A DNA stretch of 64,000 nt from Anisus vortex. Taxonomy: Eukaryota > Mollusca > Gastropoda > Planorbidae. The DNA is taken from contig OX421496.1 in assembly GCA_949126835.1 (NCBI GenBank), forward strand, positions 16,386,844 to 16,450,843, given 5' to 3'. Shown piece after piece: positions 1-13,379 of this stretch (within the stretch, counting starts at the first letter, position 1; each line of letters opens with the position of its first letter). Both the position numbers and the translations under genes were made by a program. The notes under the pieces were generated by a model. That model worked only from the letters and a program-made list of their open reading frames with translations. It ran no database searches and was not told the origin of the DNA.

Positions 1-3000
1 TGCCTCCATCCACCTATCCATGCGTCCATTCATCTATCAATGCCTCCATCCACCTATCCATGCGTCCATTCATCTATCAATGCCTCCATCCACCCATCCG
101 TGCCTCCATCCACCCATCCGTGCCTCCATTTATCTATCAATGCCTCCATCCACCCATCCGTGCCTCCATTCATCTATCAATGCCTCCATCCACCCATCCG
201 TGCCTCCATTCATCTATCAATGCCTCCATCAACCCATCCGTGCCTCCATTCATCTATCCATGCCTCCATCCACCTATCCGTGCCTCCATTCATCTATCAA
301 TGCCTCCATCCACCCATCCGTGCCTCCATCCACCCATCCGTGCCTCCATTCATCTATCAATGCCTCCATCCACCCATCCGTGCCTCCATTCATCTATCAA
401 TGCCTCCATCCACCCATCCGTGCCTCCATTCATCTATCAATGCCTCCATCAACCCATCTGTGCCTCCATTCATCTATCCATGCCTCCATCCACCTATTCG
501 TGCCTCCATTCATCTATCAATGCCTCCATCCACCTATCCGTGCCTCCATTCATCTATCCATGCCTCCATCCACCCATCCATGCGTACATTCATCTATCTA
601 TGCCTCCATCCACCTATCCATACGTCCATTCATCTATCAATGCCTCCATCCACCTATCCATGCGTCCATTCATCTATCAATGCCTCCATCCACCCATCCG
701 TGCCTCCATTCATCTATCAATGCCTCCATCCACCTATCCATGCGTCCATTCATCTATCTATGCCTCCATCCACCTATCCATGCGTCCATTCATCTATCAA
801 TGCCTCCATCCACCTATCCATGCGTCCATTCATCTATCAATGTCTCCATCCACCCATCCGTGCCTCCATCCGTGCCTCCATCCACCCATCCGTGCCTCCA
901 TCCACCAATCCGTGCCTCCATTCATCTATCCGTGCCTCCATCCACCCATCCGTGCCTCCATTCATCTATCAATGCCTCCATTCATCTATCCGTGCCTTCA
1001 TCCACCCATCCGTGCCTCCATTCATCTATCAATGCCTCCATCCACCCATCCGTGCCTCCATTCATCTATCAATGCCTCCATCCACCCATCCGTGCCTCCA
1101 TTCATCTATCAATGCCTCCATCAACCCATCCGTGCCTCCATTCATCTATCCATGCCTCCATCCACCTATCCGTGCCTCCATTCATCTATCAATGCCTCCA
1201 TCCACCTATCCGTGCCTCCATTCATCTATCCATGCCTCCATCCACCCATCCATGCGTACATTCATCTATCTATGCCTACATCCACCTATCCATACGTCCA
1301 TTCATCTATCAATGCCTCCATCCACCTATCCATGCGTCCATTCATCTATCAATGCCTCCATCCACCCATCCGTGCCTCCATTCATCTATCAATGCCTCCA
1401 TCCACCTATCCATGCGTCCATTCATCTATCTATGCCTCCATCCACCTATCCATGCGTCCATTCATCTATCAATGCCTCCATCCACCTATCCATGCGTCCA
1501 TTCATCTATCAATGCCTCCATCCACCCATCCGTGCCTCCATCCGTGCCTCCATCCACCCATCCGTGCCTCCATCCACCAATCCGTGCCTCCATTCATCTA
1601 TCCGTGCCTCCATCCACCCATCCGTGCCTCCATTCATCTATCAATGCCTCCATTCATCTATCCGTGCCTCCATCCACCCATCCGTGCGTCCATTCATCTA
1701 TCCGTGCCTCCATCCACCCATCCGTGCCTCCATCCACCCATCCGTGCCTCCATTCATCTATCCGTGCCTCCATCCACCCATCCGTGCCTCCATTCATCTA
1801 TCCGTGCCTCCATCCACCCATCCGCGCCTCCATTCATCTATCAATGCCTCCATCCACCCATCCGTGCCTCCATCCACCCATCCGTGCCTCCATTCATCTA
1901 TCCATGCGTCCATTCATCTATCAATGCCTCCATCCACCCATCCGTGCCTCCATCCACCCATCCGTGCCTCCATTCATCTATCAATGCCTCCATCCACCCA
2001 TCCGTGCCTCCATTCATCTATCAATGCCTCCATCCACCCATCCGTTCCTCCATCCACCCATCCGTGCCTCCATTCATCTATCAATGCCTCCATCCACCCA
2101 TCCGTGCCTCCATCCACCCATCCGTGCCTCCATCCACCCATCCGTGCCTCCATCCACCCATCCGTGCCTCCATTCATCTATCAATGCCTCCATCCACCCA
2201 TCCGTGCCTCCATTCATCTATCAATGCCTCCATCCACCCATCCGTGCCTCCATTCATCTATCAATGCCTCCATCCACCCATCCGTGCCTCCATCCACCCA
2301 TCCGTGCCTCCATCCACCCATCCGTGCCTCCATTCATCTATCAATGCCTCCATCCACCCATCCGTGCCTCCATTTATCTATCAATGCCTCCATCCACCCA
2401 TCCGTGCCTCCATCCACCCATCCGTGCCTCCATCCACCCATCCGTGCCTCCATTCATCTATCAATGCCTCCATCCACCCATCCGTGCCTCCATTCATCTA
2501 TCAATGCCTCCATCCAACCATCCGTGCCTCCATTCATCTATCAATGCCTCCATCCACCCATCCGTGCCTCCATTCATCTATCAATGCCTCCATCCACCCA
2601 TCCGTGCCTCCATTCATCTATCAATGCCTCCATCCACCCATCCGTGCCTCCATCCACCCATCCGTGCCTCCATCCACCCATCCGTGCCTCCATTCATCTA
2701 TCAATGCCTCCATCCACCCATCCGTGCCTCCATTCATCTATCAATGCCTCCATCCACCCATCCGTGCCTCCATTCATCTATCAATGCCTCCATCCACCCA
2801 TCCGTGCCTCCATCCACCCATCCGTGCCTCCATCCACCCATCCGTGCCTCCATTCATCTCTCAATGCCTCCATCCACCCATCCGTGCCTCCATTCATCTT
2901 TCAATGCCTCCATCCACCCATCCGTGCCTCCATTCATCTATCATTGCCTCCATCCACCCATCCGTGCCTCCATTCATCTATCAATGCCTCCATCCACCCA

Positions 3001-4612
3001 TCCGTGCCTCCATCCACCCATCCGTGCCTCCATCCAACCATCCGTGCCTCCATCCACCCATCCGTGCCTCCATTCATCTATCAATGCCTCCATCCACCCA
3101 TCCGTGCCTCCATTCATCTATCAATGCCTCCATCCACCCATCCGTGCCTCCATCCACCCATCCGTGCCTCCATCCAACCATCCGTGCCTCCATCCACCCA
3201 TCCGTGCCTCCATCCAACCATCCGTGCCTCCATCCACCCATCCGTGCCTCCATTCATCTATCAATGCCTCCATCCACCCATCCGTGCCTCCATCCACCCA
3301 TCCGTGCCTCCATTCATCTATCAATGCCTCCATCCACCCATCCGTGCCTCCATCCACCCATCCGTGCCTCCATCCAACCATCCGTGCCTCCATCCACCCA
3401 TCCGTGCCTCCATTCATCTATCATTGCCTCCATCCAACCATCCGTGCCTCCATCCACCCATCCGTGCCTCCATTCATCTATCAATGCCTCCATCCACCCA
3501 TCCGTGCCTCCATTCATCTATCAACGCCTCCATCCAACCATCCGTGCCTCCATTCATCTTTCAATGCCTCCATCCAACCATCCGTGCCTCCATCCACCCA
3601 TCCGTGCCTCCATTCATCTATCAATGCCTCCATCCACCCATCCGTGCCTCCATCCACCCATCCGTGCCTCCATTCATCTATCAATGCCTCCATCCACCCA
3701 TCCGTGCCTCCATTCATCTATCAATGCCTCCATCCACCCATCCGTGCCTCCATTCATCTATCAATGCCTCCATCCACCCATCCGTGCCTCCATTCATCTA
3801 TCAATGCCTTCATCCACCCATCCGTGCCTCCATCCACCCATCCGTGCCTCCATCCAACCATCCGTGCCTCCATCCACCCATCCGTGCCTCCATTCATCTA
3901 TCAATGCCTCCATCCAACCATCCGTGCCTCCATCCACCCATCCGTGCCTCCATTCATCTATCAATGCCTCCATCCACCCATCCGTGCCTCCATTCATCTA
4001 TCAATGCCTCCATCCAACCATCCGTGCCTCCATTCATCTATCAATGCCTCCATCCACCCATCCGTGCCTCCATTCATCTATCAATGCCTCCATCCACCCA
4101 TCCGTGCCTCCATCCACCCATCCGTGCCTCCATCCAACCATCCGTGCCTCCATCCACCCATCCGTGCCTCCATTCATCTATCAATGCCTTCATCCAACCA
4201 TCCGTGCCTCCATCCACCCATCCGTGCCTCCATTCATCTATCAATGCCTCCATCCACCCATCCGTGCCTCCATTCATCTATCAATGCCTCCATCCAACCA
4301 TCCGTGCCTCCATTCATCTATCAATGCCTCCATCCAACCATCCGTGCCTCCATCCACCCATCCGTGCCTCCATTCATCTATCAATGCCTCCATCCACCCA
4401 TCCGTGCCTCCATTCATCTATCAATGCCTCCATCCAACCATCCGTGCCTCCATTCATCTATCAATGCCTCCATCCAACCATCCGTGCCTCCATTCATCTA
4501 TCAATGCCTCCATCCAACCATCCGTGCCTCCATCCACCCATCCGTGCCTCCATTCATCTATCAATGCCTCCATCCAACCATCCGTGCCTCCATTCATCTA
4601 TCAATTCCTCCA
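1..4612. repeat. 20-bp minisatellite array (~4.6 kb), two alternating subunit types
   Basis: The array is built from 20-bp units of two main kinds, TGCCTCCATCCACCCATCCG and TGCCTCCATTCATCTATCAA, in irregular alternation; it looks derived from an older CCAT tetranucleotide. Because 20 is not a multiple of 3 and no unit contains a plus-strand stop, all three plus frames stay open for over 1,500 codons; this is an artefact and not a gene. A 12-bp partial unit near 868 recurs near 1540. Variant units (CATGCG, TACATT) recur with a shift of 672 bp, showing a higher-order duplication. Units with CCAACCA are concentrated to the right of about 3000. The left edge lies outside the window. Confidence 0.97.
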
Positions 4613-6180
4613 TCTATTCATCATTTCATTCATTCACCCTTAAAGCCATCCTTCTATATTTTCATTTTATATTTGAATAATTCACGTCTCTTAATATCGG
4701 ATGATGAAATGCTTAAACGAAATTATTTTCAATATTAACAACAGCAACAAACAACAAAAAAAACAACAACCGAAAAAACCCAAAGAGATTATTAAAAAGG
4801 ACAAAACAAAATGTTAAGACACACTTTGAAAAACTCCATTCCGACACTTGGTTTGTATTCAACTAATTTCAACGTGGCTTCAACTGCGCATCTTTTCTTC
4901 CAAAGACTTTGGGCTGTTTAGCAGGTAAACAAAACCATCCAGTGTTAGAGAGAACGGCCTGCGAGTGTGTCTTCAGGTACTCGTCGACAAGAAATTTGTG
5001 AAAGGGTTAAGTTTTTTTTAAGGAAATTTGGCCTCCATTCTAGATTTTAAGTGCGGTATGTGCTTCTAAAGCATGATATATAAAAGATAAAGAATATAAA
5101 AGAAAATCCATATCTTTTATAATAGTTAACAGCTTGGTTTCAAAACAATGTACAGCACTTAGGGTCCGAAATAATCAGTGATTTATTTAGGGCCCACGAT
5201 TTACAGAGGTGACAATCGTAAATTCCGCGGCATGTTTTTTTTTAAAATTTCGCGGCGTACTGCAGTGCCGCAACTGTATTGCCAGAACTCCATAAGTATA
5301 AGACTAATTCTTAATCAAAACAAAATAAGTGCAATTTTCAATATAGTATTAACCTGTTAATCAATCCAAATCAAATAAATATACAAAACGTTCAAATCCA
5401 CACATTTTAATCAACAGATTTGCTTTAGGCAAACAAAGGTCAACATTGGCCTAATACCATTTTCGACAAGCGAACGAATAATGTTTTAAAAAAAGTTATG
5501 ATTTAAGATTTCTTAATTTTGACACATTAATGATGTGTTGTTGGATATTTGTTGGATGTTCTTTCTTCTAATCTTTTTTCTTATCTTTTTATGTTACAGA
5601 CCCTCCTATCATACAGACGATTATTGCGTCCTACACTTATCCGAAGTTAATAATAATAATAATAACGGTGCGTATATAGCGCATATCCCGTTGGTGACTG
5701 TTAGAGTCTAGTCTTAGTAAGATTTAATCAGATTTAGTATTTTCCGAGGCATTTAGGTTCATTCTGCCGTAGCGCGGCAAAACCTTAACTTACGCGGCCT
5801 GGCGTGAAATTTCACCGGCTGCGACAAAATCGGGGGCCTTGCTGATAACCCTCCAAAAAAGAAAGCCTAGTTCCTGAAATAAATCCTAATCCTTGACCAC
5901 AACAAGGGGTATACTTTGTTAACAATCTTGAACACAAGTTGCGGACCTTTTAAGGCTGACACTAAAAAAAATGTGTCCTGTCGACTATCGAACTGGTTGG
6001 TATGTAGACTCAATTTAAAATGCTTTTTTTTTTTTTCAAGCTCTGTTCAAGAACTACAAGGAAAATGAAAATAAAGAAGGTCCCTTGAATCTTTTATCTC
6101 TCACTTATTGATATTTTCTAAAACTTTCAACAACGACGCTATTTCTTAAAGAATAAACATAGTTCTAGTTGGCGTAAGAA
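4613..6180. other. AT-rich intergenic DNA, no gene seen
   Basis: No ORF with recognisable homology and no tRNA-like fold was seen. Around 5595-5640 there is a short GACGATTATTGCGTCCTAC motif. It resembles the 3' tail shared by the CR1-like relics elsewhere in the window, here in minus orientation, and is followed by an AATAATAATAAT tract. Confidence 0.5.
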
Positions 6181-6215
6181 AGAGAGAGACCAAAAAGAAA
6201 ACAGACAAAAAAGAA

Positions 6216-6303
<88 letters not shown>
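6216..6303. repeat. GA microsatellite
   Basis: An almost uninterrupted (GA)n run of about 85 bases with a few interruptions (GGAGAG, GAAAGA). It is flanked by AT-rich DNA without coding potential. Confidence 0.95.
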
Positions 6304-6307
<4 letters not shown>

Positions 6308-7420
6308 GATCTTTCTTAAGAATATGGGAGCACTTTAAACAAAAAATGAAGTTTAACCTACCAATAGAAAAACTGCAGTCATGATCTTTGAATGAACCTC
6401 TCTGTTGTATGAATGGCCAGGAATGTTTTATGGCTGCCTTTTCTCTGCAGTACAGAACGTTATAGTCATTTATTTACAACTTTCTTTCTCTTTCATTTTC
6501 TTTTTTCGATTTCTTCGTCTATCTCGATCTTTTGTTTCTCACCGGGTCACCAACCAACCGTAATTTATTTCAGTATAGGCCTAAGTCTAAATAGTTTGTT
6601 TCATTAGCTCTGTCTATTTATAACAACCAGTGATACCAGTCTACTCCGTGACAGAACTTTTGTGCATTTATGGAATCCAATCAGATGTTTTAACTAGATA
6701 TAACAAAGAGTCGCGCATTGACTTTCACTTCTTTTATAATTCTGTACGGATCATCGGATATGGATCTCGCGCTCTCCCCAACGGTCACACCTCGTTGAAA
6801 GAAGGAGGCCTGAATTGACTTTTTGCTGATCTTCCGCGTACCATTGAAAATCGCTCAGCGTGCCAAGTCTTACTATTTCTCTTATCTTTACAGTTTTCAA
6901 ACCTTAAATATAAGGCTTTTCAAAAAATGTGTTCTGCATTTTTAAATATAAATCTATCTACTATTAAAAAAATTAAATGCGTACTAATGAAAACGAACTA
7001 GTAGCTAAAAAGGTGTTTTAAAAATTACATTGATAATGTAAAAACATTAATTAATTGTTTGTTAATTTTACGTATTTTTACCAATTTGAGTACCAGTACT
7101 GGTATACGTATATACAATATATTTTTTTTTCAATGCAAATTGTATTAGTAAAAAATTGTTTACTAAAATCAGAGACTTAAAATCAGGACTATTGTCTCCC
7201 TTGATTAGATTTAGTAAGCATTTTGTTTAATCATTATTTTTTTTATATCGGGCCGGGCTACTTCACGTTGAATTTTTTTTAAAGAAATTATAAGAAAATG
7301 ATTTTAATAATATACCAACATTATATGTCAAATCTTAATAGGGGTCAAAGAACAATTTCATGGGGGTCGCCTAAGACCACCGGAAAATACACATTTTATC
7401 AGTCTTACCGGGCCCACCCA
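6304..7420. other. AT-rich intergenic DNA, no gene seen
   Basis: Only short open frames (about 60 codons) with no recognisable motif are present. I see no feature to annotate before the hairpin that follows. Confidence 0.5.
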
Positions 7421-7424
7421 CATG

Positions 7425-7625
7425 CAGATACATACACTGAGCTATATATACATGGAGTGCTCAATCAATTCAAATGGATAACAAAAAAAGTGGAGAAAAT
7501 GCGGACTTTTAAATATATTACTCAGGACCATACAGTGCACTTATCTATATTTAAAAGTCCGCATTTTCTCCGACAATTTACTTGCTTGAGCACTCCATGT
7601 ATATAGAGCTCAGAGGATACATTCA
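7425..7625. repeat. Long inverted repeat (hairpin)
   Basis: Two arms of about 70-80 bases are nearly perfect reverse complements. The outer block (CTGAGCTATATATACATGG, GAGTGCTCAA) at about 7437-7468 mirrors TTGAGCACTCCATGTATATAG at about 7583-7607. The inner block GGAGAAAATGCGGACTTTTA at about 7492-7511 mirrors TAAAAGTCCGCATTTTCTCC at about 7552-7571. The loop is about 40 bases. It could be a small foldback MITE or a structured transcript; no coding function is visible. Confidence 0.85.
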
Positions 7626-7939
7626 CATAGGAGCACTAATAAATATATATTTCTATTCTGTGCATACGAGTACCCGGCCTGATGACATCAGCGCACAAAC
7701 CCCATCACATACGTACCTTAAACTGTTGCGGAAAACAGTCGGATACGCAGAACTACTAGTCTATTTTACACTGAAGTCAGATGGTTGTCGAGAGGAAAAA
7801 TTTAAAAACGTGTTTTGAACTTCGTGGAAAACTCAGAACTCTCTAACTTTAAAATCAGAAAGCAAGACCGCAGTTCAAAATACTTAATGGCGATAAAAGT
7901 GAACTACAGAAAATAACTTACTTTGTTGACATCTTTGAA

Positions 7940-8085
7940 ATCTTGAATGAGTCAAAGAGGCTCTTTCTATGAAGATTATTGTGTCCTGCGCTGAGTCTAG
8001 TCTTGTATTTTGATTAGTGTTTTTAAATGATGTTATTAAAATGTTAAGTTTTTGGGTTTCCGGGTTTGTTCCGTAGTAGAATAAC
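7940..8085 (-). mobile_element. CR1-like non-LTR retrotransposon 3' end (degenerate)
   Basis: The minus-strand reading resembles the extreme C-terminus and tail of a CR1/L2-like element: an SFKNTNQ-like stretch, then a GACACAATAATCTTC motif. The same block occurs at 10495-10625, 39770-39945, 53300-53460 and 54620-54800. No reverse transcriptase domain remains. Confidence 0.5.
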
Positions 8086-8208
8086 AAGATCACACTCACA
8101 TCTTTACAACATGACAACAAATAAATGACTGGATGTACACAGAGCCCACACAAGCCTATGTAGCGCCCCAGGGCAAAAGTTTCAGCGCCGCCCCCTTGCA
8201 TATTGTAA

Positions 8209-9484
8209 CCATAGACTATAATATACATGGACCGCTTGCTTTAGTTTTTTATGCTATTATCTACTTTTTTGCAATTCCCCATTAAAAAAAAAAAGTAATT
8301 GTCATTCAAGTAGGCCTACCGTTTTATTATATCGCATTTTTTTCCACTTTAAATGAATACTTGTAGGCCTATTAATCTTATTATCATAGACTATAATATA
8401 CATGGACCGCTTGCTTTAGTATTTCTGCTATATGAGGACTTGAAACACTGATGTTCGGGATTCTAAATAACGTAATTGCTATACAGGACATAAAGTTATT
8501 GATATACAACTTCCGTTTTATTTAAATCTCAATGAAAAAATAAAATCGAAAGTTGTACAGAGCGGAAACATTTATAGATCAGTGTTGTGGGCGCACGGAA
8601 AAAGAATATATGCTCTAAAAATAGAGCAGGCGGTCCATCTTATTATAGTCAATGATAATAGGATTAATAGGCCTAAAAGTATTCATTTAAAGTCGAAAAA
8701 AATGCGATTTAATAAAACGGAACTTGTCTAACAATTACTTCATTTAGAATCGGGAATTGCAAAAAAAAAAGAAGATAATAGATCACCGACTGACGCAAAA
8801 TAGTTCCACAACTATAGGCTCTACTGGTGTCATATTATTCTAGTGGGATTTTAAGAAAAAAAGATAAAATGGTAAAATCGTGTGCAATTGTTGGCTGTAC
8901 AGTGAATTCTAAAAGAAGTAAAAGTGTTACATTTCATCATCTTCCTAACTGCCTTTGACAAACAGTACTTGCGTTTCAATTGATGAGGATATGCACAAAG
9001 ATTTTTTTGACGTCTTGTCCACAAAAATATCTAATCCACTGCAGAAACTGTTTTGGCAAGAACAGATTAAAGCATTGAATACTCAAGAGAAAGAGATGAG
9101 ATGGCACCCAATGTTGATACGCTTGTCAATTTTATTGCACAGCAGAAGCCCAGCAGCTTATGACACCTTAAGAAAAACTGGGGTCCTCAGATTGCCCAGG
9201 TGAATCAACATTAAGGGACTATACACATTTTATTCATCCTAAGACTGGATTCAATCCAGAAGTCCTTAAAGGAATATAAAAATTAACAGAAGGCTATAAA
9301 GAAAATGATAATAGGATTAATAGGCCTACAAGCATTCATTTAAAGTCGACAAAAATGCGATTTAATAAAACGGAACTTGTCTAACAATTACTTCATTTAG
9401 AATCGGGAATTGCAACAAAAAAAGAGGAGGAGATTATAGCATAAAAAACTAAAGCAAGCGGTCCATGTATATTATAGTCTATGG
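8209..9484 (+). mobile_element. P-element-like (THAP) transposon relic with long terminal inverted repeats and a nested copy
   Basis: The outer ends, CCATAGACTATAATATACAT at 8209 and its reverse complement ending at 9484, are exact over more than 40 bases. The inverted arms extend roughly 180 bases (8209-8387 against 9305-9484). A second copy of the same terminal sequence starts at 8388, and a third, inverted tail lies at 8626-8785, so a short derivative seems to have inserted into or duplicated within the left arm. The interior holds a broken THAP-type transposase (8869-9290). The size is far below a full P-like element, so this is an internally deleted copy. A target-site duplication could not be assigned. 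Confidence 0.8.
8869..9290 (+). pseudogene. Broken THAP-domain / P-element-type transposase
   Basis: A start at 8869 reads MVKSCAIVGCTVNSKRS then FHHLPN. This is the N-terminal half of a THAP zinc finger (C-x4-C pair and the FHxLP element), and it stops at about 8957. The next frame (about 8955-9201) holds a block with RWHPMLIRL and TLRKTGVLRLP, followed after another shift near 9200 by TLRDYTHFIHP and GFNPEVL. These are hallmarks of P-type transposases. At least two frame changes, a missing second zinc-ligand pair and the absence of the catalytic core make it non-functional. Confidence 0.75.
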
Positions 9485-9689
9485 TTTTAGCTTTAAATAA
9501 GAACCAAAAAAATCTATGAACGGGATTCGGTATCGGATTTATTACTTATTATAATGTTAGTCAATCACGAGTACAGCCATTGTGCCGACTAGAGAGTTGC
9601 ACATCTTATTATGTAACAAATGTTGCTGCTCAGGTCTTATACAGAAGATGGGTTTTTAGGCTCGATGCATATTATCGGTTTCAGCTTAG

Positions 9690-9775
9690 TCTTGTTGTAG
9701 TTTTTTAAAATGAGCTAAGCTTTTTTTTTATTTTCCTGACTATCCAGGCAACCTATTCCATGCCCGAATACTTAT
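9690..9775 (-). mobile_element. CR1-like 3' end fragment
   Basis: The minus strand reads an IRAWNRLPG-like block, the usual C-terminal motif of CR1/L2-like reverse transcriptase ORFs, then decays. It is a very short relic. Confidence 0.4.
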
Positions 9776-10494
9776 TTTTTTTTCTATATGAGTAGCCTAA
9801 TTGCCAAAGGAGCTAAGTCAAGAAAGAGGGATTTTGCAGAAATCGACTTGTTATTTCACAAATAAGCATCTTTTGATAGGTGCTTTATTTTTCTATCAAT
9901 ATATTAAAGTACTGGGAATTTTATGATTGGGGAACTAAATATTATCCTATAAAAAGACATATTCTTGAAAATAGATGGAATAACTGTTTTTTTATTTCAA
10001 AAAGTGAATGAGCACCTTTTACAAGTGTTTTACTGAAATGCAAGAGCGATGCCCCTATGGGTGCTGAGGGGGCTATTATCCCTTCCCCCTAAAATTTAAA
10101 ATATTGGTTAAATTCACGAAAAAAAAAGGTAAATGTTTGCCACGCGAAAGTTCAGCCCCTCCATCCTCGCCCCCCTCCGAAAAAAAATCCTCGATTCGCT
10201 CCTGATAATATGTTACAGACGGTGCATGGTTCATCCCGTACATTTCCGTTTTATCATGACATTTAGCACGTACGTCAATTAGTGAGATTTTTGTCTCAAT
10301 CCTCAAGGTTGTTCCCTCGTGGGGAAGGACTTACCTGATTGATGCAGATATTGAACGCTGAGATAGTTAAGACAATTATAGAAACGTGAGTCACGCTTTG
10401 AAAATGTCTCAACGAACAACTGTCCATACAGTCAACGAAAAATTAGCATTTTATTGGTCGCTTGAATTATTTTGTCTTACAATATCTTTTATAG

Positions 10495-10625
10495 TAGAGA
10501 CTCTCCTTCTGTACAGAAAATTAGTGTGTCCTACACTTATCAGGGTTTTCATTTTGATTAGGTTTGTAAATGATGCTAAGTTTTTTTTTTATCCTGGATT
10601 GTTCAGGTAACCCATTCTAAGTCTG
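10495..10625 (-). mobile_element. CR1-like 3' end fragment
   Basis: The minus strand carries RLRMGYLNNPG-like residues followed by the shared tail (GTGTAGGACACACTAATTTTC). It is degenerate and related to the copies at 7940, 39770, 53300 and 54620. Confidence 0.45.
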
Positions 10626-10629
10626 TAAA

Positions 10630-13370
10630 TCTGAGTTGTTGTTTTTTTAAACATAATTTTAATGTTGTAAGCCTTTTTCAAAGTCAGAATTCGATACTTA
10701 CCGTAATTACTTTGCTTTTCGACCGTCTTTGTAAAAACATTTCTAAATGTAGTTTTTTTTTAAAGTTATTTATTGGTACAGTTTCTAGGTGTAAACATTA
10801 TAGATTCTAGTTTTGTCCTAGATAGAAGATGCATAGCCTTGTGAAGGTCTCAGTAACTTTAGGTAACATTTCAGTTTTATGCTTTATTATATCGCAAAAA
10901 ATAAAAGTAAAAATTTTCTTATTTGATTTAAAACAAAAAGTTTCATCAAGTTTTTCATGATAAAAGCTCATTATTCTTTTTACTATCCTTTTCTAGTTTG
11001 AATTATATGTTTTTCTACTATTAAAAATGAATAAGTTTGTATAAAACAGTTGACAATCTTCAGGACAAGAGGCTCAGTTTAGCCTCATGATAATCGAATA
11101 AACCTATTAGAGTTTCACTTTAATTCATCTAGATCTTTTATGTCAAAATTCAGTGTCCTGTGTTGAATCTATTCATTTCTAGAGATCAAGTTGTATATAA
11201 CCAGCAATCATGTGCAAAAAAATAATAATATTTGAATTAAAACCTTAAGGTAAATAAAAATAACAAATTTAGTGATGTGCCGAGTACAGTTCCTCGTGGA
11301 ACTTCAGAGTTAACAATCATCGATGCTAAAATTAGAATCATAAATGACAACATTATGCTCTCCACCTATCAATAGTTATTAAAATCTACGCTTTTACACA
11401 CATCTTCTCTTAACTCTTTAACTGCAAAATGCGGCTCAAGCCAGCCGTGCCGCAAGAAAAAAAAACGGCTCAAAAACCCTTATATATTTATTTTGTCCTA
11501 ATCCAACCCAAGATTTAGAAATAATAAACTAACTTCCTTGTTTTGAATCGTTTACTTCCGTATTCGTTCTTTTCAAATGTAAATATTAACTAGAAAACTT
11601 TTGTTTGTGTTTAAAAGTGATTTTTTGGAGATGTCTGATTTAATTTTCCGTTTTTTTCCCCCTCAGTATTGTTACTGTACTTGTGTTTTGTTTTTTGTGT
11701 GTTTCTTTGTTACTAGTGAACAAAAATTAATGAAATTTGAAGCGAGTGTTTCTAATAGAATTCTGAATAGGATCGCAAAGTGTCTTTTTTATTCGAATTA
11801 TTATTTTTGGAGATATTAGACTGTAAGTTGAATATTTCTTATTTGTTTGTCTTTGTTTCTAAAACAACATTCTTACTTTCACCTTACTTTCACACTTATT
11901 CTAGAATTTAAAAATGTTCTATTGGCATATTGTAGATACGCTTTTATTTCTGCTTATTTTGATGTGTAACACTTAGGGCTTCATTCATAATAAAAGCTGT
12001 AAAAAAAAGCTTTGATTGCGTTGGGCCTAGGTAAAAAAAGAAGGTCATAAAAACGGGCTTGCCATACGGGGGAAAATGCCATGGTAGCTATTGAGTTAAG
12101 CCTAATTATTGGGTTTTACAGAAATCTATTTTGCTTAAAGGTGTGTTGGTGTGTTGGTGTGGTTATAGAGCAATTTCGTCTACTATTATAAGATTTTGTG
12201 TTCTAATATTTAGCAAGCAAAACTTGAAACCGATCTATAATTTTTGGGGTGAAATCGTTTAAATTTTGTTTAATAGATTAGAATTTACAAAAAAAACAAA
12301 CAACACAATTAGTGCCCTATTTAGATCTAGACTATATCACCGTTAAACAAAGACTTTTCTTTTTTGAAATTATTATTTTTTAAAAGTTAAGTAGTTGACT
12401 TTCCTGATTAAAACAGGCAACTCATTTCATGCCTAGAATCCCGTTTGGTAAGAATGAGAACCAATACGACTCTTACCATGCATAAACATTAGAGTTACAG
12501 TTTGGACTTAGTCATCCCTGCTTGAAATTACCCCAAAACAACATTTGTAAAGACACAAAACTGTGAGATTTATTTAACTTTTTGACAGTTTATTAGAAAT
12601 AGTTTGTCATTATTATATAAAGCCTATAGGAAAATAAGAACATGTAATGATTAAGAAGTAAAATGTAAAATAAAAAACAATAACAACACAAAATGTTTTT
12701 GTTAAGTGACAAATCTACGGTCAGAGTAAACACAAAGTATTCACAAAACACATAGTGTACTCAACAAAAGACAACAAAAAGTTGTATATTATAGAATTAC
12801 TTCTTCTAACTACGTCTAGCCTCCCTTTTCTTCTTCACGACTTGAAAAAAATAAATAAAAATTCGTAAATAATTGACGTCATAAAAAAATGGCGTACTTA
12901 AACAACCAATCAAATTCTTGTAAATTCTTCTAGTTGTTTTAATTTTTTCAAAAGTCATTGAAGAATAAAGGGAAACTATAGGAGTTTTAAAATAAAATTA
13001 TGAAAAAAGGAGTTAAATATAGTATGCGTATTAAATGTATTTTTGTTGAGTTTTATTAGAGTAACTAACATAGTGCCGTATATAAATAAGTAAGCCCGTT
13101 CATTTGCAAGGCTAATCTTATAGACTGTTTTCAGTTAAAAGAAAATATTTTTTACATTGTAAAATTATTTTTGACTTTAAAAAAAATATATTATATCTGT
13201 CTAAAATTTTGCATTAAAATGTTTGAAATCCAATAAATACAACAATAATACATTTATCATATACCAATAGATCATGAACAATAAATGGTTTAGAACAAAA
13301 GTTTAAATAATTTGCAGTAAGTTGTTAAGCCAAATAATAATAATATTTTTTTCTTAAAAATACATAAAAA
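10630..13370. other. AT-rich flank downstream of the globin gene, little recognisable
   Basis: A weak CR1-tail-like block lies at about 12380-12450 (minus strand). The remainder is AT-rich, with short open frames that show no recognisable protein signature. Confidence 0.4.
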
Positions 13371-13373
13371 TAT

Positions 13374-13379
13374 TTTATT
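13374..13379 (-). terminator. Candidate polyadenylation signal of the globin gene
   Basis: AATAAA on the minus strand, about 240 bases beyond the globin stop codon. It is the clearest canonical signal near the stop; a transcript end would settle it. Confidence 0.4.

Noticed and set aside
20..4738. Three overlapping plus-strand ORFs of over 1,500 codons
   Set aside because: They are products of a stop-free 20-bp repeat read in three frames. There is no signal peptide, domain or splice context.
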